The position numbers and the translations under genes are program-made. Under the pieces are notes generated by a model. The model had not been told where the DNA came from. It made no database searches and worked only from the letters and a program-made list of their open reading frames with translations. Shown here piece after piece: positions 42,001 through 51,600 of a DNA stretch of 64,000 nt. Origin of the DNA: a virus. Location of the stretch: positions 26,357 through 90,356 of IMG/VR virus record IMGVR_UViG_3300009375_000001. One strand, 5' to 3'. The stretch's first letter is position 1; each line of letters begins with the position of its first letter.

Positions 42001-44445
42001 GTTTAATGCAGTATAATATTCTAAATTATTTAAACGTTCGTCCAAAGCACGAATGTCTTGCATTGTGTATCGTTTGTTTTTAACGTGTGTTACATTAATG
42101 TTTTTTGCATCATATGTATATGGTGGTACATATAATTCATATAAAGTCATCTCATTATCTAACTCTGTAGGTAATATTGGATCTTCAGATGGGAAACCTT
42201 CTTTAATATTAATAATACCATCATCGTCAATAGTCAATCTATCTTTACGTGGTAAGTAAAATTCATATGAGCAAGATATATTAGATTCTGGTAATGGTAA
42301 GTATGTACCTGTTAAGTAATCTTCATCAGAAGTTCTAAAATCTAAACAGTCAGAAAGTCTATATACTTTTTGGTTAATGTCGCCTTGATACACACCAATA
42401 TTAGAATAATTAATACCAGCAGTTGTTCTAGAATTTACTGTAAAATATGTTGCAGTTGCAATATCACCAAAAGTGTGTGCCTTAAATGTTACTGTGTATG
42501 TACCTGGCTGTGATGCATTAACTGTATCAGTCCAAGTTAATGTACCATCTTTATATGTTGTATCTGTAACACCATCATCAAAGGTAAAACTAGAAGTAAC
42601 ATCAGTTGTATCAGGTGCAATTACTGATATAATATTTTGTACACCATGTGGTATAGTTAATACTTCATTTAATAATGTAAAAGTACCAGTTGTATCATTT
42701 TCTGAAATACTTCTCCATACTGCATCTGATTGATACATATCTGACATAATATGTAAGAAATCACCATTTAGATCTGTAACTTCCACACCACTAGAATTCA
42801 CAATAGTTATAAGAGCAGAATCATTACCACTTAAATCCTCAGTCCAAAATACTGTTGAGGTTGATGTTGTACCTGCTTTTGGTACAATATTACCAGACGT
42901 TGAATTATAGATATATAATATACGCTCAAAATGTAAACCTACTGGTCCGGCAGGTACGTCAATACGACTACCAGTCATTTGAGCAGTGAAGTTCTTTTGG
43001 GTAGAGAATGTTACCTGACCAGAAGTAACAGAAGAAACAACATCTGTCAATTCATATAACCACGGTTTATTAACACCTTTACGTACTGCAACACCTGTTG
43101 GTATATGTAATTTTGCATATACTGAAGGGTCTGTTTGAGAAACAATAAATCTAGCAGGTGAAATTGCATCTAAACCTTCATCGTTTTCTAAATAAATTCT
43201 AAATGTTGTACCTACCATTGTTACATGGGTAATACGTTTTGCAACACCAATAGTATCTGGTGTAGCCATTGCAGTTGTATAGTCTGAGTTGGTTACAAAT
43301 ATAACATACTCTTTATGTAATACATCAAATACACCATGAAAATCGTTTTCACTTTCTACTTCAAAATAAGGTCCAAATTCTGGTGTAATGTGATCATTTG
43401 CTACTGCTTTTGTACTACGTGATTTATTTGCAGAAACTTCAACTGGTACTAATAATTCATGCTCATAACCACTAATATATGCTTTTGATGGTTCAACTTT
43501 AATATTGTATAATGAATCATCTGTTAGGTTATTTTTTAATTCCAGTGGGAATGGATTTAGTGTATAATTACCACTTTCATCGTGTGTTCTACGAGCAATT
43601 TCATTTGCAAGTAATGAGTAATCAGTGCGTTCATATTGTGTAGTAATCGCACCATTTTCAACATCCATCAACCAAACCCATTTATTTGCTTCTAATGAAT
43701 CTGTTTCTTTTACAAGGTTTAATGTAATGCGATATCTATCAGCGCCTGGAGCATTCTGATTATAAAAACCAGAAGCAGGGTCTAAAAGACTTGCATCGGT
43801 AGTAGAAGCAACAATAGTTTCTTCAATATCAAAACCAACCTTACAAGTAGGTGTTGCTGAATTATCATCTAAGAAAATAGTTTGTGCTAATACAGGAATA
43901 AAGTTATCATCAATCCAATAAATACCATTACCAATCTTGGCTTCAAGTGCTTTACCTTTAGCAACAATAGAACCGTTTAATACAGTTAATGAATTGTCAT
44001 ACCACGAGTTATCTAAACACCCACCAAACTCATCCTGTCCACCATTACATACTGTGTCATATGTTGCTAGTGCTTCTGTATCTGCAAAAGTACCAGATAA
44101 AGTTCTAAAATAATAAATTGGTTGTGTTTCATCAGAATGTAATTGCTCAATTACAGCAACAGCATTAGAAGTTGTTCCATAAACCACACGGTTTAACCAA
44201 GAGGTATCTGCAGAAGCCAATTGTATCCAATCTCTATGGTTAATTGAAACTTCACCACCTAACACATTGGCCCCATCTTTCCAAATATGATTGGCGCCTG
44301 ATGCAACTTGATTTTGAAGAATTGATTGAATTTGCGTTAATTCACGGGCCTGAACTGCTCTGCCTGGATTAAATAGAATCTTTAAGAATCTATTATTCGC
44401 ATCGTAATCATCGTAATATGGTGCTGTATTGAAATTGTAGCTCAT
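39049..44445 (-). CDS. DUF4815-type virion structural protein, 1798 residues
   Basis: The N-terminus (MSYNFNTAPYYDDYDANNRF, then LFNPGRAVQARELTQIQSIL and NHIWKDGANVLGG) is characteristic of DUF4815 baseplate-region proteins of marine T4-like phages. Around residues 960-1040 there is an Arg/Trp-rich stretch (TWNGWRDTGG, RQRRIWREIQTRGASWDQRQ), unusual and perhaps an interface. A loose Cys...Cys...W unit lies near residue 135. Further C-terminal beta domains end with HTTNPCYLPAVRELRVLAM. It occupies the place of T4 genes 9-12 after gp8, so it probably builds the outer baseplate or fibre socket. A hairpin separates it from gp8. Confidence 0.75.
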   Translation of the reverse strand: MSYNFNTAPYYDDYDANNRFLKILFNPGRAVQARELTQIQSILQNQVASGANHIWKDGANVLGGEVSINHRDWIQLASADTSWLNRVVYGTTSNAVAVIEQLHSDETQPIYYFRTLSGTFADTEALATYDTVCNGGQDEFGGCLDNSWYDNSLTVLNGSIVAKGKALEAKIGNGIYWIDDNFIPVLAQTIFLDDNSATPTCKVGFDIEETIVASTTDASLLDPASGFYNQNAPGADRYRITLNLVKETDSLEANKWVWLMDVENGAITTQYERTDYSLLANEIARRTHDESGNYTLNPFPLELKNNLTDDSLYNIKVEPSKAYISGYEHELLVPVEVSANKSRSTKAVANDHITPEFGPYFEVESENDFHGVFDVLHKEYVIFVTNSDYTTAMATPDTIGVAKRITHVTMVGTTFRIYLENDEGLDAISPARFIVSQTDPSVYAKLHIPTGVAVRKGVNKPWLYELTDVVSSVTSGQVTFSTQKNFTAQMTGSRIDVPAGPVGLHFERILYIYNSTSGNIVPKAGTTSTSTVFWTEDLSGNDSALITIVNSSGVEVTDLNGDFLHIMSDMYQSDAVWRSISENDTTGTFTLLNEVLTIPHGVQNIISVIAPDTTDVTSSFTFDDGVTDTTYKDGTLTWTDTVNASQPGTYTVTFKAHTFGDIATATYFTVNSRTTAGINYSNIGVYQGDINQKVYRLSDCLDFRTSDEDYLTGTYLPLPESNISCSYEFYLPRKDRLTIDDDGIINIKEGFPSEDPILPTELDNEMTLYELYVPPYTYDAKNINVTHVKNKRYTMQDIRALDERLNNLEYYTALNLLEQDTAAMQVTDELGFERYKNGILVDPFHDHGIGDITNDEYYVSIFPEAGICTTPFTMTGLDFESGTMNGMKQNNLTYTLDFNVIEGWISQNNGSQVINLNPFARKSWVGFVTISPSTDTWFEELYVPDVIVQNENNNSVTQQRIDYGTQTRWNAWQTTWNGWRDTGGRENASGSEVISSSGNDWQWSTGTWSTRRSGITRQRRIWREIQTRGASWDQRQVQQTNQVRTGERSWIMTNDIRSEVSDLVIDTSAIEWMRSKDITIEAHKLKPNTQMHFRFDGVDVDNYVAPSGGAYAEPVVTDAYGKLENVKFTIPSEGGVDGVRFRTGSKVLEVMDSFDSNMTTQGNAVFTSAGTLKTREKTILSTLENVTVTENLTQNQTLSGGTRTVRRGGQVTTTSESRTVTEWYDPVSESFLVTDSDGGVFVDSIDLYFWSKDAEGTPVRVEIRPMENGYPTPTEIPMASVMLYPDDVVTSNDGSANTRFQFADPIYLMNNTEYCFVVISDSLNYNIFISELGEVDLITGDRISSQPYLGSMFTSQNNTTWTPEQNKDIKFRINKCSFDTGTEGTIQINMKGFEGTKKVTSFTPSFAPMTLQGTDVTLEAIINGDTNNTITGVVDREDVVLEQQVTLDGSHTIDAGYQYTPISYIAKYTSSNSNISPVINAERMSTVVQNNVISDDDVLLKNQKGIYVSKFVQLANPAEDLIMWLSIQEVPNTYVKVFYDTGKVIPRYIDIIPYTNTITHGDFDVNDFEEEYSYIYPAGTFSPENIITNQNAPQNNWNGVIGATGSGSTHVSTAYVDGDDEPTNLTRMHLVDMSNMKGIKQGCFISRYDLDGVTHDITSSGVGTDISNYEVDDIWFGTWDDDLDRKFWRKVLLPNGTFSKEPVPILYIDSIVDADHEDYGSGLAVIEEEPIEWREMKDSGVSISNSTVVTNMEFIEHTFKPLKKVVDEFDSFRIKIELHTTNPCYLPAVRELRVLAMT

Positions 44446-44475
44446 TTTATTCTATTCCTATCAATAAATCATTAA

Positions 44476-44498
44476 AAGGTGCTCTATATGAACACCTT
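44476..44498 (-). terminator. Hairpin after gp8
   Basis: AAGGTG/CACCTT stem with an 11-nt loop between gp8 and the DUF4815 gene. In the minus direction it is followed by TTAATGATTT, so it is a possible weak terminator. Confidence 0.45.
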
Positions 44499-44515
44499 AT
44501 ATCTATTTAGCAGAT

Positions 44516-45511
44516 TTAGAATTCAACTACAAGTTTCAAATCTTCAATCTGGTCAGCGGCACGTGTAATAGCACGTCTATTTTCAAGGTAAATTAACTGA
44601 CCTGAGTCTGTCTCCATTTGGGTATCTGCATTTGCATATACTGAACCTTGAGCACGTGTACCACCACCTGTCAGTTCTGGATTACGTAATAAACCAATTT
44701 GACGGAAGTCATCGTTTTCTGGGAAACCATCTGAAGTTTCCAATCTAACGTGAATTAGACCGTGGTGGCATTTAGCAGTAAAGATTGCATCAACATCACC
44801 GTATAATGATTGGTCTGAATCTGGTAACACTGCACTACCTGTAATAACTGGCATCCAGTCATTTGTAGTTGAGTTAATAATGTCATTTAATTCTAAAGTG
44901 TATAGATATTTCCAAACGTAACCATCTGAAGTTGAAATATCTGCACCATTGTTATGTCCAGTAGGTTCCTCAGAAGCACCAGTAGGTAACCAAAGACCAC
45001 CAGTAGTTGCTTCACAAACAGCACGAGAAGATGCAGTACCACTATCATAAACACCACCAATATAACATTTACCAGTAGAAGGCTCACCAACACATTGGTA
45101 AATAAGGTAATTTGAATTCATTACTGTTGAGTGTGAACCTGTTTTTGATACGAAAGAACGACCAGGCTCATCAATACCAGTAATACCATTGGCAACATCA
45201 CCATCAAACGCAAGTGTATCGCCAACACTCCAGTCTACACGTGGAAGTACAGGCGAAATATCATCATTCTGAATACGCTTTGCACCAACAATATCCAACC
45301 AATACTGATGTTCATCTTCATCTAATGGATCGGGTAGTGTGAATTGACCTGAAGATTCGTCATTACCTTGAGCATCATCTGCCCAAGCATTTGAACGTCC
45401 AAATCCAAGGTATAAGTAATTATCTGTGGCTACATTACCAGTAGTTTTGAACTGGTCAATGAACACCATCAAGTTTTGTGTTCTGAATTTACTGGTTACA
45501 ATAGCACCCAT
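44516..45511 (-). CDS. gp8: Baseplate wedge protein gp8
   Basis: The 331-residue length matches T4 gp8 (334). It starts MGAIVTSKFRTQNLMVFIDQ, like the AIVTSKFR start region of T4 gp8. It continues with PRVDWSVGD and NYLIYQCVGEPSTGKCYIGG, then DGYVWKYLYTLE. All have direct counterparts in T4 gp8 as I recall it, including a Cys...Cys...Trp unit (T4 CSIASLTDKDECLKLGGKW; here CEATTGGLW near residue 170). It lies between gp7 and the DUF4815 gene, matching T4 order 6-7-8. Two late promoter boxes lie upstream. Confidence 0.9.
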   Translation of the reverse strand: MGAIVTSKFRTQNLMVFIDQFKTTGNVATDNYLYLGFGRSNAWADDAQGNDESSGQFTLPDPLDEDEHQYWLDIVGAKRIQNDDISPVLPRVDWSVGDTLAFDGDVANGITGIDEPGRSFVSKTGSHSTVMNSNYLIYQCVGEPSTGKCYIGGVYDSGTASSRAVCEATTGGLWLPTGASEEPTGHNNGADISTSDGYVWKYLYTLELNDIINSTTNDWMPVITGSAVLPDSDQSLYGDVDAIFTAKCHHGLIHVRLETSDGFPENDDFRQIGLLRNPELTGGGTRAQGSVYANADTQMETDSGQLIYLENRRAITRAADQIEDLKLVVEF

Positions 45512-45569
45512 TTTCTTTACTCCTAAAAATTAATCTTAATTTATTTAATGTTTCTTATAAAACTGAAAC

Positions 45570-45577
45570 TATTTATA
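45570..45577 (-). promoter_or_regulatory. Late promoter box (proximal of two) for gp8
   Basis: TATAAATA about 59 nt before the gp8 ATG; another lies 13 bp upstream. Confidence 0.65.
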
Positions 45578-45582
45578 CGACT

Positions 45583-45590
45583 TATTTATA
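45583..45590 (-). promoter_or_regulatory. Late promoter box (distal of two) for gp8
   Basis: TATAAATA in the gap after the gp7-like gene, in tandem with the box at 45570-45577. Confidence 0.6.
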
Positions 45591-45603
45591 ATAAAACCAC
45601 CTA

Positions 45604-48600
45604 TTAAATACTTGTTGGCCACACGTTTGTTTCATCAACAATAGTTGTATGAATATGGTCACCAAGACCAGAACCTTGTGTACTAATTGACCATTGTCCA
45701 CCACTAGCTAATGAACCAACATATGAAATCAAGTTATGACCATCAAGGTTATTAGTTTGATTTAATAAATTATATTGACCACCAGAATAACCAATTGTAA
45801 CGTCGTGTGTATATAAATGTGCGTGAATTGTATCCCTTTGTTGAGTCGTTATGTTAGATCCAGTAACAAGTTGTGTGTATTCTGCAACACTCAACCAATA
45901 GTCATGGTCATGGAAACCACCAGTCAATAAGAACTTATGTATAGTAGTTCCTGTGCCTGGTATTTGGTCATATTGGTTTAATGGTTCAACTACAAACTCA
46001 CCATCTGTTCCTATGTATGGATTAAACTTAATTGTATATCCGTGATAGTGACTATCCGCACCATTTGGTGAATCGTAGAAAATAATTCCATAATTCACAT
46101 CTTGTGCATTAATCAACTCATTTGCCTGTCCAACAGTAATAGGTTCACACATTCTACCTGAGAATGGACCAACCGTATCCAAAGTACAACCTGTGTATAA
46201 TAAGTGGTCATGTGTACCTTCACCGTCAATAAACGTTCCTTGAATCCAAATTATAGGGGCATTGTTTGATTGTAATATACCATTAATTCTAGTTTGACGT
46301 TCTGCCATATCTTCAACTTGTTCTGTTGTAGAAGAAGTATCTTGTTCAGTAGTAGTCTGTGGGTTACCAACAACAGTTTCCATAGTACCATCTGAATAGT
46401 AAGTTTCAGTAGTAACAGTAGTAACAACCGTTGTAGTAACAGTAGTTGTTGTAGTTACGTTATCTAAGAACTTAGTAATTTCAGTGGTGTCTCCTACATT
46501 TGGTGTATCAGTAAGAGTCTCTACGATTGGATTCAACTCGGTAGAACTAGTATCAATAGACGTTTGTGGGTCTGACGTTAATACTTCTGGAGTCGTTACA
46601 ACTCTAGTCACATAAACAGCACCGCCAGTTTGTTGAGGCAATGTTTCGTCGTTTGGATTCCATTCAATAGTCAAGTTATGCCAATGAAGTCCTTCTGATA
46701 CGTTTAGTACAACAGATACGTAATATTTTAATGGATCTTGTGTAATATCTTCAATACCACCACGAATCCAAGTTATTGAATTAGTACAATAGAATTTATT
46801 TTCAACATCATCATACTTAACTGTATAGTCGTGGAAGTGAGCACCCTCAATAGAATCGTAAATAATAACTTCTTCTACAACACCATTAATCAAGTCCATT
46901 GCGTTTTGAACACTTAAACCGTCGGCATAATCAATTTCATTATTCCAAGCGAATGGTCCAACAACAGTTCCGTTGTGGAAATGAGGGTGTGTACCGCCAG
47001 GGTATGGGTAACCAGGCGAAGCAAATACAGGTAAATCGTTACTATTCAGTTCTTGGTTAAAACCATTAATAGATAATTGATTCGATATTTCTGTAGTATG
47101 TGCGTGTGTTCTAGGTGTTAATGATTGAAATTGAGCACCATCTTCTGATACCCACTGTTCAACATCTTCGGCAATAAATGCTAAACCAACATCATCATAT
47201 GTAACTCTAATACCATGATAATGATCACCGTTCGCAATTGAAGAATATAACATAACCGATTCAACATCACCATTAATTAAGTCTGTTGTTTGCTCATCTG
47301 TCAGTGCTTCAGAAATACGTCCTGCATTAACACCAATAGTATCTAGATCTGTACCGTTAAATGAATGTAAATGATCTGGTTTATTACCTTCAAGGTTATC
47401 CCAATCGTGGGCAAGACCTAGTGTAACATCAGGTGCTGTAAATAACGGAGTACCATTCCAACCAAGGTTAGTAGTGATACCATTTACAGTTAATGTGTGT
47501 TCGTGGTTCTTTTGTTCATCTAAAATTATAGTCCATTCACCAGTCCCCATAAGATCCCTATACTCACCAACCTCTTGTGCAAGGAATTGTTGTGTTGCAG
47601 GATTCCATAAAACCTTAAACTCGTGGTAATGTAAATGCGAACCACTATCACTAATTGATGAATAAATAGTAACTTCATTAACAACACCGTTTGCAAGTTC
47701 TTCTGCCTGCAATCTAGTTAATGGTGTTGATAGACGTCCTTGGTTTGTACCATAAGTATCTAATACAGACGAGTCGAAGTAATGTATATGTGTATTTTCA
47801 CCATACTCGTTAGCACCTAAAATAGCAACAGATGGAGCAGTTTCAATGTACGTATATGAAGTATCCTCTTCTACTGGTGGTGCCCAAGGCGTATCTGCAC
47901 CAATATCATATGGCATCCACTGTTCTTCGTCTTCATTATAATACCAACCTGCAGAAGAACCAAGTAATGTTTGTGTATCTGTTTCACCACTCCAAGCACT
48001 GTTTACTGGATGAATATGTGATGCAGGATCATTCCAAGACCAAATTGGCCAGAATGCATCATAGTTTTGCATTTCAATATCTGAAACTTCAACTGCCTGG
48101 AATAAATTCTCCTCGTCATACGTTACTTCGTAACCGTGTATATGAGCAGTTTCTGTTGAAGGTATCTGGTTATTTGCAGTAGGTATATCTTCAGAATTAT
48201 AAGAATCTGTAATTTTATACATTGATGTATTACCTACACCAGAACCTTGGAAAGTATCAATACCAGTTCTAGTAGTAAATATAATTTCACCATCATTAGT
48301 CTCACCCATAGTAAGAATAGACTCGCCCATTGTTGTTAAATCAACAATTTCAGTAGTCGGATCCCAAATAGATAGTGGTGTTCTGTCATATGTTAAATCA
48401 GTTCCATACTCTACAAATTCTAATACATCATGTCCTTCAGGATTAGTTTGACCAATTAAAACAAACTCTTGATTTTCAGAACTCCAAATAATAGTAAATG
48501 TATGGAGGTAGAATTCTGAATGAACTGTATCTGATTGTATTTGTACAACAGGACTGCCTGGGTTATCTTTAAGAAACTGTACGTGTGCTCCTGTCAAGTC

Positions 48601-51600
48601 AACCGTATGACTATGTGTTGACCCATTTATTGCATTCGGTAGAACATTAAAGTGGGCAGAGTTCCCATCAAAATTTTCACTTAATGTGTATAAATGACCA
48701 CTTGTACCTGTCCAAGTGGTTGACCAATCACCAAATATGTATTTACCTTGTAATTCTGTAATAGACCCTTTATAAACAAATCCACCCAATATAGATATAC
48801 CAGTTCCGTGTGAATATTCGTGAATAGGTTCTTTTAAACTTGTTAAGTAATCAAATGTATTTGTGTGTCCTAAATCAATGGCAATTTGGTCGATGATTGT
48901 TTGGTCTTCTTCATACTCGTGGTATGCTTCCATTACTCTCCAACCGTAGTTTCCACCTGCTTCTACAATGTTGATTTCTTCAAACTTGTCTTGTCCAACA
49001 TCAGCACACCACAACTTGCCATCTTGAGCAAATGAGAATCTCCACGGATTTCTAAATCCATAAGCATAAATTTCAGGTCTAAATGAAGTTGCTTCTGGTT
49101 GACCTTCTTTATAAATTGAATTGATAAATGGGTTATCAGAAGGAATAGTGTACGGCATACTATTAACAGTATCTTCTGTAACATCTACTCTTAAAATAGT
49201 ACCTAATAAATTTGTAGGGTTTTGTGCATTACCATAAACACCGTGTCCACCATGACCTTCCATTGAAGAAGTATCACCTGCAGAACCACCATCACCAAGT
49301 CCGATATACAACATACCGTCTGGTCCGAATACTAGTTCACCACCATTATGATTAAAGTCTGGTTGTGGAATAGTAAATAAGTTTCTTTCAGTAGATAAAT
49401 CTGTACAAGTAAGTTTATCTGCATCAGTAACAAACTCTGATATAACAGTAGTCGATAATGGGAAGCCCCAAGCGCCTGTACCACCACCTTGTTCAGTCAT
49501 GTAATAAACGTAAAATTTACCATTTGTATCAAATTGAGGGTGGAAACATAAACCAAGAACACCACGTTCGTCATAGTTCGCAAACGGACCTAAACCAATA
49601 GTATGTTGCAATGAAGTAAGATCCATAAAGGTAGTCTTAGTACCATCATTCTCATTCATTAACTTAATGATACCAGATTGGTCAACAATAGCAACCGTGT
49701 CTGTTTGTACTGAAGAAGGAAATGCTTCTACAACCACAATATCAGTATCAGTACCTAAAGAATCAACACCAATTAAATCACCAGTTGCACCAACTCCAGG
49801 CACTTGAGCAATATGATTTGATGAATATATTTCAACAAAGTCCACATTAGGATTTAAAACCTCTGGCCAAACTTGATTATGTTGTAATGTAATATCTGGG
49901 TTCATTAAGAAACCACCAACATAAGAATCAGGCACATCCATAAATACGTTCTGTGGCCAAGGGTTTCCTAAGAAATCCATACCACCCATAACAGTAGGAT
50001 CTACTGGTAATGATGGGTCATAGTTAAAACATAACCAAGTAGTTATTGGTGTGTAAACAAAACCGTGTGTTAGTGGATTGTTCTGCCAATCTGTGTGTTC
50101 TTTCCAATCGGGGTCGTAAGTTACTTCATATTCGTGATAGTGACCACTTGTAATTTCACCACGAATGTTAGTAATAGTACCACCAATAGTAATATCTTGT
50201 TCGTCTGTAAATACGTGACCTTCATCGTCTAAATAACCAACATTATCATAAAGAGTAACCGAAGCAACATCACCGTCAATAAGTTGTCTTGCTTGTTCAC
50301 GTGTAAGTGGGTCGGCAAATCGTCCACGTTGTCTGTCTACTAATTCACCTTTAACGAAATATGAAACGTGTCCTTTCATTGGAGGTAACGATTCTAATGT
50401 GAAGTAACCCCATGAATGGCCAACTGCATTACACGACGCTTCAGATGAAGTACAATAACTAGGTGTTTCCCAAGTCCAAGTTCCACCAGCAGCCTCACAT
50501 TGCATATGGTCAGGTGATGTTCCGTCCGAACAAGCAGAAGGTGGATTTGCCACCCAAGTATCGCCCATATCTTCACAAACAGATTGATCCATATTACTCA
50601 TATTAGAACACATAGGAGGCATCCAGAACATAGGGTTTCCACCGTATGACGAAATACAATCTGTAGGATTATCGTATTGAGAATTAAAACATTCTCCCAT
50701 ACCATTATAACGTGGGTCTTGTTGTGAATCTACCCAGTCACCCCATAAAGGCGGAGTCATAATACCACCACATACAAGGTTAGCACCGTGCATATGAGGA
50801 ATTTCAAAGTAATCTCTGTCAATTAGTCTTCTTGCCTCGTTGTGGTTCATACCACGAGCAGTTACTGGTTTTCCATGTCTTGTAAAGTTTTTAATTTCTT
50901 CACCATTAAAATAATGTACGTGGAATGCAGATGCACCAACATCCATAACAGGTAGTTCTAAACCTTTTGTAATTACAGTTTCTACTAACGGAGCGAAACC
51001 ATCTTCTCTACCGTGTGAGTGAATTCTATTACCAACTTCTTCATCAAATGCACCAATATGTACTGAATCAATTACATCATTTGTTTTACCATAAATGTTT
51101 TGTATTCTTCCAGATTCTCTATTTGCTTCAAAATAAGCATATGATTTTTCAGGTGCATATTCTGCCTCTGGCATGAAAGAGTCAATAAACTCCAATACCT
51201 TACGCATTGATTTAAATACACCAAGTTCCCAAAGGTCACAACTAATCATTCGACCATCTGTAGTTGAATCTAAACTATCTACAATCTCTAATTCCTGTGT
51301 TGCAGGTGGGAATTCATCAATAGGTAATACTTTAAGTTGTTTAGTAAACTCGAGCATTGTAGTTTCTGGGAATGCAATCAATTGGTTTTGGATATCATCA
51401 TTCATCCAAGAAACTGTGTACAATTTCTCCCTAACTGTTGTACCAATAATACCACCATCAATCTCAAGGTTTACTGATAAGTGATCTGAAGGTTTATCCC
51501 AATCTTCTGCTGGAATTAATTGTCCACTGGCTTCTAAGGCAGACATCATTTCGATTACATATTCTTCAAAACCTTTATCTAAATAAACACCAAATCCTTC

